Assembly (NCBI GenBank): GCA_016717005.1
Contig: JADJUF010000039.1
Coordinates: forward strand, 806,001-870,000
Direction of reading: 5' to 3'
DNA: 64,000 nt
DNA from: Myxococcales bacterium
Lineage (GTDB): Bacteria; Myxococcota_A; Polyangia; Haliangiales; Haliangiaceae
Part shown: piece after piece, positions 51,475 through 62,993 of the stretch
How positions within the stretch are numbered: the first letter of the stretch is position 1
Layout: the number at the start of each line of letters is the position of its first letter
Position numbers and translations under genes: made by a program
The notes under the pieces: model-generated
Told to the model about the DNA's origin: nothing
The model's database searches: none
The model's input: only the letters and a program-made list of their open reading frames with translations

Positions 51475-52278
51475 ATGTCCGCCACCGCGACCACCGTCGT
51501 CACGCTCACCGTCGTCCTCGCCGCCGCCGCCGCGGCCGCCGAGCCGCGCGCCGTGCTCACCTACGAGACCGGCCCCGCGTACATCGTCCAGAACGACGGG
51601 CGCTACGGCGCCGCCGGCACGCCGTACCAGGCCGGCGACGTCGGCCAGCAGGACACGCTGATCCGCGCCGAGCGCGCGACTGTCGAGCTGGTGCTCGGCC
51701 GCCACCGCGTCGTGGCGCTGTACGCGCCGTTCCTGGTCGACACCCGGGCCACCCTCGCCGCCGACCTCCAGTTCCGCGACACGCGGTTCACCGCCGGCAC
51801 GGTCGTCGATCATCGCTACCGGTTCGACGGATACCGCGCCTCGTACCTGTACCAGCTCGGCGGCGATCGGCTCGCGCTCGGGCTCGGGGGCTCGCTGCAG
51901 ATCCGCAGCGCCGACGTCGCGTTCACCAGCGCCGACGGCGCGCGCCGCGGGGTGCAGTCGGACATCGGCCTGGTGCCCGCGCTCAAGGCCCGGCTGAGCT
52001 ACGTGCCCGGGCGCGCGTGGGCGACGCTCGAGGTCGACGGCTCGTCGACGTTCGGCCTCGTCGGCGACACCAGCGGCGCGCTCTACGACGTCGCGGTCAT
52101 CGGCGGCTACGCGTTCCACCCGGACGTGTCGCTCTACGGCAGCCTGCGCCTCGTCGGCGGGGGCGCCGAGGTCCCGGCGCAGGAGATCGACAACTGGGCC
52201 AACTTCGTGAGCGCGTCGCTGGGCGTCCGCGTCGAGCTCGAGCGTGCGGCGCCCCCGCGCAGCCGCCGGCGCTGGTAG
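51475..52278 (+). CDS. Predicted outer-membrane beta-barrel protein
   Basis: A 267-residue exported protein with a signal peptide (MSATATTVVTLTVVLAAAAAAAEP). The mature sequence is made of alternating strands ending in aromatic or long aliphatic residues (VLTYETGPAYIVQNDGRYG, VVDHRYRFDGYRASYLYQLGGDRLALGLGG, VSLYGSLRLVGGG), typical of barrels with about 10 or 12 strands. It ends in a basic tail (PPRSRRRW) rather than a terminal Phe, slightly unusual for BAM targeting. No specific porin family is recognised. Confidence 0.7.
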   Translation: MSATATTVVTLTVVLAAAAAAAEPRAVLTYETGPAYIVQNDGRYGAAGTPYQAGDVGQQDTLIRAERATVELVLGRHRVVALYAPFLVDTRATLAADLQFRDTRFTAGTVVDHRYRFDGYRASYLYQLGGDRLALGLGGSLQIRSADVAFTSADGARRGVQSDIGLVPALKARLSYVPGRAWATLEVDGSSTFGLVGDTSGALYDVAVIGGYAFHPDVSLYGSLRLVGGGAEVPAQEIDNWANFVSASLGVRVELERAAPPRSRRRW

Positions 52279-52282
52279 CCGA

Positions 52283-52567
52283 CTACTTGCCGTTGGCGGT
52301 GTCGCGGCAGGCGGTGAACTCGTGCTTGAGCGCCTCGGCCTGGTCCTCCTGGGCCTTGGACATGCTGCCCTCCTTGAGCCCCTCCTCCCAGCGCTTCTGG
52401 GCGACGTTGATCTTGGGGACGCAGTTGCCCGGCGCGCCGCTCTTGGCGCACGCGCACATCTGATCGCGGTAGCCCTTCATCGTGGACACGGGATCGGAGC
52501 TGCCCTTGCCGCACGCGGCGGCGAACAGCGTGGCGATGACGAACCCGGCGAACATCGATTGCTTCAT
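52283..52567 (-). CDS. Small four-Cys lipoprotein, 94 aa
   Basis: The signal MKQSMFAGFVIATLFAAACGKG (lipobox AAAC) is followed by a short helical domain with four Cys (MCACAKSGAPGNC and FTACRD), able to form two disulfides. The helical segment KRWEEGLKEGSMSKAQEDQAEALKHEF is amphipathic. Similar small disulfide-rich lipoproteins are common as lineage-specific proteins in Myxococcota, with no known function. It is convergent with the beta-barrel gene, 4 bp apart. Confidence 0.78.
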   Translation of the reverse strand: MKQSMFAGFVIATLFAAACGKGSSDPVSTMKGYRDQMCACAKSGAPGNCVPKINVAQKRWEEGLKEGSMSKAQEDQAEALKHEFTACRDTANGK

Positions 52568-52739
52568 CGGAACCTCCGCCGCGACCTAGTGCACGGCCGG
52601 GGCCACGCGCCACCGGCCCGCCCGCCGCGGATCGCGGGGTCGGCCGCGACGGACCTCGTCGCGCGACGACGGCCGCCGTCGGGCGCGGCCGCGCAGCCCG
52701 CTGGCCTCGCCGCCACAGTAGGACGCGGCATCCTGACGC

Positions 52740-52870
52740 GGTGGGCCTGAACTAACCCATGATGTCGTGGGCTTGCGACCCATGAACCTGTCTCTATTCT
52801 CGATGCGTTGGCGCCAAATTCGGCAGTGATCTCGAATGGATAGAGGGTAGGATCCGGTCCCCAGGTAGAT
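52740..52870 (+). promoter_or_regulatory. Locally AT-richer region upstream of the DUF4139 gene
   Basis: Within the 372-bp gap from 52568 to 52939, this part has clearly lower GC than the rest of the window, as promoters in such genomes often do. Two CCCATGA words (near 52758 and 52781) form a loose direct repeat. I could not find a convincing -35/-10 or -24/-12 pair. The first 170 bp of the gap hold nothing I can identify. Confidence 0.3.
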
Positions 52871-52939
52871 CGGATGGCGGGCTGGTGCGTTGGAGGGCGG
52901 GCGGCTGGGGCCGTGGTGTTCACCCTTTGCGAGGCGGAG

Positions 52940-54826
52940 ATGATGCGACTGCAGGATCGGCGCTGGATCACGTACGCGGGGCTGGCGATGGTGGTGGCCG
53001 GGTGCACGCCGCGGAGAGTGGTGGCGCCGACGGCGGCGGCGCCGAGCGGCGGGGTGGTGGCGGCGGGCTCGACGGCGCCGGCGGCGCACGACGTGGCCGA
53101 CGCGGGCTCGGACGCCCAGGCGCTGACGTCGCGCGTGAGCAAGGTGACGGTGTACTCGGACCGCGCGCGCGTCAGTCGGCAGGCGACGGCGGCCTTGACC
53201 AGCGAGCCGACGGTGTTCGCGTTCCGGAGCCTGCCGGGCTGGGTCGACGACGGCTCGGTCCAGGTCTCGGCCAGCGCCGGGCGCATCGTCGACGTGCGGG
53301 TCGACCGACGGTTCCTGGCCCAGGCCACCGACGCCAGCTGGCGCCGGGTCGAGGCCGAGCACAAGGCGCTGACGGCCAAGCGCGCGGCGCTGACCGACGA
53401 GGTCGCGGTGCTCGACGCGCAGAAGGCGCAGATCGAGGCGATCAAGGCGTTCTCGCTGGCCAAGATCACGCAGGACACCGTCATCGGCGACGTCAGCGTC
53501 CAGAGCTACGGCGACGTGCTCGGGTTCATCACCGCGTCGTTGCGGACCACGGCGTCGGCGCGCCGCGACGTCGCCGCCCAGCTCGACGAGCTCGCGCCCG
53601 AGCTCGAGGCCAGCCAGCGCCGGCTCGAGGACGCCAAGGGCCTGATGAAGCTCGAGGAGACGACCGTGCTGGTCACGCTCCAGGCCGGCGCGCCGACCTC
53701 GGCCACGGTCGAGCTGACGTACATGCTGCCGGGCGTCACCTGGGAGCCGATGCACGAGCTGCGCGCGAGCACGACCGACGCCAAGAACGTCGAGGTCATC
53801 TCGTTCGCGTCGCTCAGCCAGACCAGCGGCGAGGACTGGGGCGGCGCCGAGCTGTCGTTCTCGACCCAGTCCACCACGCAGTCGGTGCGCATCCCCGAGC
53901 TCGAGGCGCTGACGCTCGGCGACACCCAGACCGCGACCCGGATCCTCACCACCCAGGCGTCGTCGTTCACCCGCGCCCAGCAGGCGTTCGCCGGCCAGAG
54001 CCAGATGTGGAACATGGTCCACCAGGACGCGTCGGCGATGCGCGCCCGCGCCAGCTTCGAGCAGGTCTACCAGAGCAACGTCGAGTACCTGGAGGTGGTC
54101 CAGGGCCGGACCGTGTCGATCTTCGAGAGCCTCGAGAAGCGCGGCACCACCGCGCACTTCACGGCGCAGCCGGTCGCGAGCGTCCGCGGCGACGGCCACC
54201 CGGTGCGGCTGCTGATCGGCCGCAGCGTCCTGGGCTCGACCCAGCAGATCGTCGCCGCGCCCGAGCAGAGCCTCAGCGCCGCGCGCACCCTGGCGATGAC
54301 CAACGCCACCGGCCAGGCGCTCCTGCCCGGCAAGGTCGCGCTCTACCAGGACGGCACGTTCCTGGGCCTGACCGACATCGCCTTCATCGCCCAGGGCGAG
54401 CGCTTCGCGCTGTTCCTGAGCGTCGCCGATCAGCTCAAGCTGACGCGCCAGCTCGACCGCAAGCAGAGCACGCTCATCCGCAAGGCCCGCAACCAGATGC
54501 AGGTCGTGTTCGTCGTCACCGTCGAGAACCTCGGCGCCGAGGCGACCACGTTCACGCTGGCCGACCGCATCCCGGTGTCCGAGAACAAGGACATCAAGGT
54601 CGACAAGGTCGCGATCACGCCCGCGGTCAAGCCCGACGCCCAGGGCCTCCTGCACTGGGAGCTGACCCTCAAGCCCGGCGAGCGGCGCGAGTTCCGGATC
54701 GGCTACCAGGTCGAGTACCCGGCCGAGCTGGTGATCGAGACCAACCGCCGGCGCATGCTCGACCCGTCGTCGCCGTCGAAGTCCCGGATCGAGGATCAGA
54801 TCATGGAGCTCGAGAACGACCTGTAG
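52940..54826 (+). CDS. DUF4139 (mucoidy-inhibitor MuiA-like) lipoprotein
   Basis: A 628-residue exported protein: signal MMRLQDRRWITYAGLAMVVAGCTP with lipobox (VAGC). An N-terminal beta domain (VSKVTVYSDRARVSRQATAAL) is followed by a coiled coil (about residues 135-240), then the large DUF4139 beta region (VELTYMLPGVTWEPMHELRAS, GEDWGGAELSFSTQ, GKVALYQDGTFLGLTDI, LKPGERREFRIGYQVEYPAEL). MuiA-like proteins are linked to mucoid exopolysaccharide control in Xanthomonas, with no known mechanism. A GAGGCGGAG ribosome site precedes the double ATG at 52940/52943. Confidence 0.87.
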   Translation: MMRLQDRRWITYAGLAMVVAGCTPRRVVAPTAAAPSGGVVAAGSTAPAAHDVADAGSDAQALTSRVSKVTVYSDRARVSRQATAALTSEPTVFAFRSLPGWVDDGSVQVSASAGRIVDVRVDRRFLAQATDASWRRVEAEHKALTAKRAALTDEVAVLDAQKAQIEAIKAFSLAKITQDTVIGDVSVQSYGDVLGFITASLRTTASARRDVAAQLDELAPELEASQRRLEDAKGLMKLEETTVLVTLQAGAPTSATVELTYMLPGVTWEPMHELRASTTDAKNVEVISFASLSQTSGEDWGGAELSFSTQSTTQSVRIPELEALTLGDTQTATRILTTQASSFTRAQQAFAGQSQMWNMVHQDASAMRARASFEQVYQSNVEYLEVVQGRTVSIFESLEKRGTTAHFTAQPVASVRGDGHPVRLLIGRSVLGSTQQIVAAPEQSLSAARTLAMTNATGQALLPGKVALYQDGTFLGLTDIAFIAQGERFALFLSVADQLKLTRQLDRKQSTLIRKARNQMQVVFVVTVENLGAEATTFTLADRIPVSENKDIKVDKVAITPAVKPDAQGLLHWELTLKPGERREFRIGYQVEYPAELVIETNRRRMLDPSSPSKSRIEDQIMELENDL

Positions 54827-54865
54827 CCGGGCGCGCGGGGCCTGCGATCGGCCGGCGCCCCGCCG

Positions 54866-55330
54866 TCAGAACGTACAGTCCGGGATCAGCAGCGGCAGGT
54901 CGTCGCCGATGCTCTGACACTGCGGGACCTGATCGCAGATGACGATCGTCGCGCTGTTCCAGGTGCCCTCGGCCGATCCGGCGACGCCGTCCTCGAGGGA
55001 GACGGTCCAGGTGCCCTGGGCCGCGAGGCCGTCGAACTCGCTCTCGAAGTCGGTGAAGGTCTCGCCGGCTACCGGGACCAAGAAGTTCACGCCGACGCCC
55101 TGGAACGACAGCTGGCCGCCGAGCTCGTCGGGCACGTCATGGGTCACGTCGACGTAGACACGCACGCTGTCGATCGTCATCGGGGACGCCGAGTCGAGGT
55201 CGCGCCAGACGAACGACGGCGTGCACTCGACCTCGCCGCCCCCGCCGCCCCCGCCGTCGTCGCCGCCGAGGCCGTCGATCAGCGCGCAACCGCTGGCGCC
55301 GAGCGCGACCACCGCGATCAGCGCGCGCAT
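54866..55330 (-). CDS. Lipoprotein with P-domain-like fold, 154 aa
   Basis: The signal MRALIAVVALGASGCALIDG ends in a GC lipobox. After a Gly/Asp linker, the mature domain has strands like the proprotein-convertase P-domain: SVRVYVDVTHDVPDELGG, VAGETFTDFE, and GTWTVSLEDGVAGSAEGTWNSATIVIC, the last close to the usual GtWtLrV-D-x-a-G-D-x-G-x-L-x2-W. P-domains stabilise or target secreted proteases; here no protease is attached. Its start overlaps by 1 bp the end of the TPR gene upstream, so the two are co-translated. Function unknown. Confidence 0.75.
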   Translation of the reverse strand: MRALIAVVALGASGCALIDGLGGDDGGGGGGGEVECTPSFVWRDLDSASPMTIDSVRVYVDVTHDVPDELGGQLSFQGVGVNFLVPVAGETFTDFESEFDGLAAQGTWTVSLEDGVAGSAEGTWNSATIVICDQVPQCQSIGDDLPLLIPDCTF

Positions 55331-56190
55331 CAGAACGACCCCACGATCAGGCCGACGCCCACCGGGTAGAGGACCGCGGGCGCGAAGTCGAGGGCGTCGA
55401 GCGAGCCGTTGTTCGACGAGTCGGGCATCAGGTCGATGAGCATGCCGCCGATGATGGCCGCGCTGGCGAGGCCGATCATCAGCGCGCGCGGCTTGCCCTT
55501 CTTGGCCGGCGGCGGCGGGGGCACCGGGGTGCGGGCCGCCTCGGCCGCGCGGGCTGCCTCGGCCGCGCGGGCCTCCTCGGCGACGCGGGCCGCCTCGGCG
55601 ACGCGGGCCGCCTCGGCGGCGCGGGCCTCCTCGGCGGCGCGCGCGGCCTTGATCTCCTCGACGGTCTTGTTGCTGGCCGCGGCCTCGGCCCGGAGCCGAT
55701 CGGCCTCGGCCCGCGCCGCCGCGGCGTCGGCCTCGGCCTTGCGCCGCGCGGCCTCCTCGGCCCGGAGCTGCTCGGCCGTCGGGCCGGTCGGATCGCCGGG
55801 CTTGGTCGCGAGCTGGACCTCGAGCGCGGTGATGAACTCCTTGGCGGTCTTGGCCTGGGCGCCCTTGGGCTCGGCCGCGAGGTACTTCTTGTAGAAGTCG
55901 ATCGCCGGCGCGGGGCGACCGGCGAGGCGGTGGACCTGCCCGATGTTGAACAAGAGCACCGGGTGCGGCACCAGCTCGTAGGCCTTGCCGAACATCGTCA
56001 GCGCGGTGTCGTAGTCGCCGGCGTTCTGGGCCGCGAGGCCCGCGTCGACGTAGCTCTTGGCGGCCTTCTGCTTGTCGGCCGCCGAGGTCGGCTGCGCCGC
56101 GGCCGGCGCGATGTGCACGAGCACCACGACCGGCACGAGCAGGGCACAGCAGAGCGAGGTCAAGGTCGACAGCAGCGCGCGACGGATCAT
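55330..56190 (-). CDS. Exported TPR / coiled-coil protein
   Basis: A 286-residue protein. After a signal peptide (CCALLVPVVVLVHIAPAAAQ), residues 45-110 form two TPR units (AGLAAQNAGDYDTALTMFGKAYELVPHPVLLFNIGQVHRLAGRPAPAIDFYKKYLAAEP). Then follows a long Ala/Glu/Arg coiled coil to about residue 220, a Pro-rich spacer, and a hydrophobic segment near the C-terminus (ALMIGLASAAIIGGMLIDL). It probably anchors a periplasmic scaffold or complex. Its stop overlaps the P-domain lipoprotein start. Repeat copy B lies directly upstream. Confidence 0.82.
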   Translation of the reverse strand: MIRRALLSTLTSLCCALLVPVVVLVHIAPAAAQPTSAADKQKAAKSYVDAGLAAQNAGDYDTALTMFGKAYELVPHPVLLFNIGQVHRLAGRPAPAIDFYKKYLAAEPKGAQAKTAKEFITALEVQLATKPGDPTGPTAEQLRAEEAARRKAEADAAAARAEADRLRAEAAASNKTVEEIKAARAAEEARAAEAARVAEAARVAEEARAAEAARAAEAARTPVPPPPPAKKGKPRALMIGLASAAIIGGMLIDLMPDSSNNGSLDALDFAPAVLYPVGVGLIVGSF

Positions 56191-56208
56191 GAGTGCTCCA
56201 GAGGTCAG

Positions 56209-56296
56209 GGCTTGTGACGTATTTCAGTCGAGCGCAGATCCGCGTCCCGGATCTCGCGTTGTGGAGGGGCTCGGCGACAGGCCGCCCAGGAACTCA
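56209..56296 (-). repeat. Repeated double-hairpin element, copy B (degenerate)
   Basis: Reading on the minus strand, TGAGTTCC (ending at 56296) is followed by GGGCGGCCTGTCGCC and a CTCGACTGAAATACG end (56209-56235). Compared with copies A and C it lacks the GTCGGGG-CTTG-CCCCGAC hairpin. It is tandem with copy C and just upstream of the TPR gene's start. Its TGA is not a gene stop. Confidence 0.7.
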
Positions 56297-56300
56297 GAGC

Positions 56301-56417
56301 TTGTCAGTATTTCGGTCGAGCACCGGTCCATGCGCCGGGCGTTTCGCGTCTCGGAGGGGAGGCTCGTCGGGGCTTGCCCCCGACGAGGGGAGGCCTGGCG
56401 ACAGGCCGCCCAGGAAC

Positions 56418-56420
<3 letters not shown>
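56301..56420 (-). terminator. Repeated double-hairpin element, copy C, starting at a stop codon
   Basis: On the minus strand the TGA stop of the Ser/Thr kinase gene (56420-56418) begins TGAGTTCC. Hairpin 1 is GGCCTG-TCGC-CAGGCC and hairpin 2 is TCGTCGGGGGC paired with GCCCCGACGA. A CTCGACCGAAATACTGACAAGC tail ends the element. Copy A on the other strand has the same order and also starts with its gene's stop codon. It probably terminates transcription of the kinase gene. Confidence 0.75.
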
Positions 56421-57872
<1,452 letters not shown>

Positions 57873-57989
57873 CGTCTGGACGCTATCACGGCCCCCGCGC
57901 GGCTGTCACAGGGCTGTGAGGGCGGCGCCCGGCGGCCGTCAAGGGGGCGCTGCGCCGTCGACGATCAGCGCTGCAGCGAACCGCTGAGC

Positions 57990-58127
57990 ATGATGCGCGG
58001 CCTCGGTCGGGCCCTGCTGGTCATGACCGTCACCACTGCACGGCCGGGGCCAGCCTTGGCCGCGGTCGATTCCACGGACTTGCGGCGCGCCCGCGACGAG
58101 CGGCGACGGCGTTGGGCGTCGCCGTGA
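57990..58127 (+). CDS. Small exported-like ORF, 45 aa (uncertain)
   Basis: ATGATG at 57990 opens a 45-codon frame whose start (MMRGLGRALLVMTVTTARPGPALAAVDS) looks like a signal peptide cut after ALA. The tail is short and basic (RRARDERRRRWASP). The stop is followed by GTGAC-GAAAACT-GTCAC, a small dyad. It may be a real small exported peptide or the remnant of a longer gene. It lies alone in the 317-bp gap between the kinase gene and the next minus-strand gene; the rest of the gap shows nothing clear. Confidence 0.35.
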   Translation: MMRGLGRALLVMTVTTARPGPALAAVDSTDLRRARDERRRRWASP

Positions 58128-58189
58128 CGAAAACTGTCACCGCAGAGCGGTGAGCGCGAGGGCGCCGTGGCGGGTGTTGCCTGGGGTAG

Positions 58190-58927
58190 TCAGCGCGGCT
58201 CCTTGACCGTCGCCTTCCACACGCGCTCGGCGTGCTCGCGGAACGCCGCCGGCACCTTCTTGAACGCCGGGTCGGCCTCGAAGGTGCCGCCGGCGTCGGT
58301 CAGATCGATCGTCATCCCGCGCAGCACGTACTTCTCGCCGTCCTCGACCACGAGCACCTTGTGGGTCAGCGGGCTCACGTCCGAGCGGCAGCCCGAGCTC
58401 CACGCGAAGGTCGCCTCGCCCAGGCCGTCGTCGTCGAGGTCGGTCACCGACCAGTCGCCGACCTGCGCGTACAGCGACACGTCGAACTCGCAGTCGGAGA
58501 CCAGCTCCTTGAACGTGCGCACGGTGGTCCAGCTGCCGTCGCCCTCGCGGCGGGCGTGGGTCGCCGTCAGCAGCGCGCCGCCGCGCTGGGCCTCGCGGCT
58601 GATCACCACCGCGTTGGTGCCGTAGCGATCGGTCCACCCGATCGTGTGCTCGCGCTTCCCCGGCGCCTCGAGGCCCTCGAGGTCAGCGTCGGTGAGCGTG
58701 CGCGGGACCGCGGTCTTGGAGGCCGAGGGATCGACCTCCTCGCCGTCGGCCACCGGCGGCGGCGGATCCTTCGGCGTCGGGGCGACCGCCGCGGCGGCGT
58801 CGGGGGTCGGCGCGGGCTTGTCGGTCGGCGGCGGCGGCGGCGCCGCTGAGTCCTTCTTGCCGCAGGCGGCGCCGGCGGCGAGCGCGACCGTCAGCGCGGC
58901 CAGGGACATCGATCGATGGGGACGCAT
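58190..58927 (-). CDS. Lipoprotein similar to M949_RS01915-type surface proteins
   Basis: A 245-residue protein with a lipoprotein signal (LTVALAAGAACGKK) and a Pro/Ala/Asp linker. The mature domain contains DWSVTDLDDDGLGEATFAWSSGCRSDVSPLTHKVLVVEDGEKYVLRGMTID, which matches a family I recall under the name M949_RS01915 (surface polysaccharide biosynthesis-like). The D-x-D-x-D-G loop is of the calcium-binding FG-GAP type. The family's molecular role is not established. It is followed by a 71-bp gap and the exported protein gene at 58999 on the same strand. Confidence 0.75.
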   Translation of the reverse strand: MRPHRSMSLAALTVALAAGAACGKKDSAAPPPPPTDKPAPTPDAAAAVAPTPKDPPPPVADGEEVDPSASKTAVPRTLTDADLEGLEAPGKREHTIGWTDRYGTNAVVISREAQRGGALLTATHARREGDGSWTTVRTFKELVSDCEFDVSLYAQVGDWSVTDLDDDGLGEATFAWSSGCRSDVSPLTHKVLVVEDGEKYVLRGMTIDLTDAGGTFEADPAFKKVPAAFREHAERVWKATVKEPR

Positions 58928-58998
58928 GGTGTGATCCTCGCGAGTGTGCGCGGCGCGAGCGGCGCCGGTCCGGTGCGTGATGAACGTCGGCGGCGCGG

Positions 58999-59601
58999 TC
59001 AGCCCGCGGCCAGCGTGTGACAGGTCAGCTTCGACCAGTCGGGCGCCTTGGCCTTGGCCTCGGCGGCGGGCAGCTCGCACGCGACCGTGTGGACCAGGAC
59101 CTTGCCGACCGCGAAGAACATCGTCCAGGTCCGGACGCCGTCCTTGGTCTTGTCGGCCTGGCTGAACTTCTTGTAGCTGGTCGGATCGACCTGGAACAGG
59201 CCGACCACCGACTCCGAGTCGCGGGTGATCGCCGCCTCGATCGCCGGCTTGATCTTGACCCGCTTGCGCAGCGCCTTCTCCTGCGCGTCGAGCGCGCGCA
59301 CGCACAGGCGATCCGCGCTGGCGACGTCGGCGCCGGGATCGCTCGCGGTGTACCAGCCGCCGTCGCGCTCGTAGAGGTAGGTCAGCTCGGCCGACTTGAA
59401 GGCCTTGCCGCGCATCGCGTAGGGCACGTTGCGCAGCACCCGCGCCACGATCGGCGTGCCGATCGTCGACGCGTCGCAGCCGCCGTCGCGCAGCGCCACG
59501 TAGGCGTCGCGGATCGGGCTGGGGTCGTCGGCGCGGGCGAGGGTCGGCGCGGCGGCGAGCGCGGCGGTGGCGAGGGCGATGAGGACACAGGACTGGTGCA
59601 C
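58999..59601 (-). CDS. Exported protein, 200 aa, function unknown
   Basis: The start is the GTG at 59601: it has AAGGAG with about 5-nt spacing upstream and gives a compact signal peptide (VHQSCVLIALATAALAAAPTLARA). The longer reading from an ATG at 59628 would put that ribosome site inside the gene. The mature 175 residues have Cys near both ends (GGCDAS and LTCHTL) and a lysine-rich helical section (QEKALRKRVKIKPAIEAAI). No family is recognised. It lies upstream of the M949-like lipoprotein gene on the same strand. Confidence 0.72.
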   Translation of the reverse strand: MHQSCVLIALATAALAAAPTLARADDPSPIRDAYVALRDGGCDASTIGTPIVARVLRNVPYAMRGKAFKSAELTYLYERDGGWYTASDPGADVASADRLCVRALDAQEKALRKRVKIKPAIEAAITRDSESVVGLFQVDPTSYKKFSQADKTKDGVRTWTMFFAVGKVLVHTVACELPAAEAKAKAPDWSKLTCHTLAAG

Positions 59602-59794
59602 GCGGACTCCTTCGTCGACTGGGGCCATCCCCCATCCACGTCGGACGGGGTCACGAGCCGACCATTGTGACCCGGCCCGCGCCGCGCCTCCACCGCTCGG
59701 GCCCACCAATCGCATCGCGCTCGGCGCCCGCGGGCGCGGCCGGGCGCCGGCATCGCGCCCGTTGAGACGGCGCCGCCGGCGTAGACTCGACCAC

Positions 59795-61024
<1,230 letters not shown>

Positions 61025-61132
61025 CCGCCGGCGGTTTGTCGCCGACCCCGCCGCGCCGCCCTGCCGCGCCGATCCTCCCGCGCCCGCCCCGGACACGCCG
61101 GCGCGCCCCTGACGCCCGCGCTCAGCCCGCGC

Positions 61133-62707
61133 TCACGGAGGGGGCTGGAAGCTCATCGACTGGCGTGGCGCGTTGTCGTCGAGGACCGGCGAGTTGAAGC
61201 CCGCCATCACCGACTTGGCGCCGCCCGCCGACTGCAGCCCGAGCGTCGCGGACGCGCCGCGGATCTCGGCGCACCCCGAGAAGCCGAGGTAGGTCACGTT
61301 CACCAGGTTCGAGCGCTCGTGGATCTGGATCATGACCTGGATCGCGTTGGAGCCGCAGACGGTCGAGAACAAGCGGTTGCGGAAGTACAGGTTGAACACC
61401 CGTCCGCCGGGGCTGCCAAACGTCGCGTACTCGAGGTACTCGCCGCTGCCGTAGTCGAGCAGGTCGTCCCAGAAGAACGCGAGGAAGGCGTCGCTGGAGA
61501 TGCCGATCGGCAGCGCAAGGTTGGTGAAGGTGGTCGGGCACGACGATCCGAAGAACAGCACGCCGTTCGACGACACGTTGATCGTCGACGTGTTCGCGCC
61601 GAACCCGGTGAACGTGAACCCGAGCGGGATGTTGAAATGGCACAGGTCGTCGCCGATCGACTCGATGTGGGTCCAGCCCGAACGATCATCGACGCTGAAG
61701 TTCATGTCGAACGCGGCGACGATCGTGTCCGAGAGCCCGGCCGGGCCCTGAGGACCGACCGGGCCGGCCGGGCCGGTCGCGCCGGTCGGCCCCGCGGGCC
61801 CCGTCGCGCCGGTCGCGCCCGCCGGACCGACGGGACCGATCGCGCCGGTCGCGCCGGTCGCGCCGGTCGGCCCGACGACGCCCGGGAAGCCCTGCGGACC
61901 CATGGGGCCGATCGCCCCGGTCGCGCCCTGCGGACCTTGCGGACCCTGCGGACCTTGCGGGCCAGCCGGGCCGGTCGCGCCGGTCGCGCCCGCCGGACCG
62001 GTGTCGCCCGCCGGACCCGCCGCGCCGACGTCGCCCGGCAGCCCGGGCTCGCCTTGCGGACCCTGCGGACCGAGGTCGCCCTGCGGACCGACGTCACCCT
62101 GAGGGCCCTGCGCGCCGACATCGCCTTGCGGACCCTGCGGCCCGGTCGCGCCCGTCGCGCCGACGTCACCTTGTGGACCCTGCGGACCCGCCGCGCCGGT
62201 CGCGCCCGTCGCGCCGACGTCGCCCTGCGGACCCTGCGGACCCGTCGCGCCGACGTCTCCTTGGGGACCTTGCGGCCCGGTCGCGCCCGTCGCGCCCGTC
62301 GCGCCGGCAGGGCCTGCCGGTCCCGCCGGGCCTTGCTCGCCGAGACAGTCGCCCGGGTCGCACGCGCCGGAACCATCGATGTCCTCGCCGGGTGAGCACA
62401 GATGATCTTGATTGAGATCCCAGCAACTCGCGCCGTCCTCGCACGCGCACCCTTGGCCGTGGTCGCCACAGTCGCCGTGATCGCCGTGATCGCCGTGATC
62501 GCCGTGATGGTCGCTGTGGTCGTTGCCGCCGTGACCATGACCTTCGCCGTTCGCGACCGCGACGGGACCGGCGCCGCCGGCGCCTTGATCGCCGAGGCCG
62601 TCACGGGCCGCGGCCACGGTGTCGGCGTCCTGGTCCGGTGCGCCCATGCAGCCGGCGCTCACGATCCCGACCAACACGATCATCCGATGCATCGAGAACT
62701 TGCTCAT
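61133..62707 (-). CDS. Collagen-like lipoprotein with His/Asp-rich N-terminus
   Basis: A 524-residue surface protein. The start at 62707 gives a lipoprotein signal (MHRMIVLVGIVSAGC within the first 20 residues). Residues 55-120 are His/Gly/Asp-rich (DHGDHGDHGDCGDHG) with several Cys, a likely metal-binding segment containing a DLNQDHLCSPGEDIDGSGACDPGDC calcium-like loop. About 65 G-x-y triplets follow (near residues 130-330, GPQGPQGDVGATGATG type), able to form a collagen-like triple helix. The last 190 residues form a nidogen-like beta domain (SNGVLFFGSSC, AFLAFFWDDLLDYGSGEYLEY). Stalk plus head suggests adhesion or matrix binding. Its stop region contains a motif shared with the GNAT gene's 3' repeat. 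Confidence 0.9.
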   Translation of the reverse strand: MSKFSMHRMIVLVGIVSAGCMGAPDQDADTVAAARDGLGDQGAGGAGPVAVANGEGHGHGGNDHSDHHGDHGDHGDHGDCGDHGQGCACEDGASCWDLNQDHLCSPGEDIDGSGACDPGDCLGEQGPAGPAGPAGATGATGATGPQGPQGDVGATGPQGPQGDVGATGATGAAGPQGPQGDVGATGATGPQGPQGDVGAQGPQGDVGPQGDLGPQGPQGEPGLPGDVGAAGPAGDTGPAGATGATGPAGPQGPQGPQGPQGATGAIGPMGPQGFPGVVGPTGATGATGAIGPVGPAGATGATGPAGPTGATGPAGPVGPQGPAGLSDTIVAAFDMNFSVDDRSGWTHIESIGDDLCHFNIPLGFTFTGFGANTSTINVSSNGVLFFGSSCPTTFTNLALPIGISSDAFLAFFWDDLLDYGSGEYLEYATFGSPGGRVFNLYFRNRLFSTVCGSNAIQVMIQIHERSNLVNVTYLGFSGCAEIRGASATLGLQSAGGAKSVMAGFNSPVLDDNAPRQSMSFQPPP

Positions 62708-62993
62708 TGGATACCCCCCCAGCGAGCCCACCACCGTCGGCAACGCGGGTCAAGCCATCATGGTAGTTCACCGATGATTGCCGGCGAGTGGCACCGGCTG
62801 GACCGGCGCCCATTGGAGATCGTCAGTCCGCCGTGTGGCCGCAGCGCGGCTGGGTCGCGCCTCGGTCGCGACGCCGTCGTCGTTCCGCGACGAGGACGAC
62901 CGCGACGGGGAACGGGCGCGCGCGCGTCGCGCCGACGGCCCGAGCGCCTGGCCGGCGAGGACGCCGCGCTGCGCCGGGGTGTACAACGGTCCG

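Noticed and set aside
61740..62335. Short direct repeats that could suggest a CRISPR array or minisatellite
   Set aside because: They encode Gly-x-y collagen triplets in one continuous frame; unit length and spacer pattern do not fit CRISPR.
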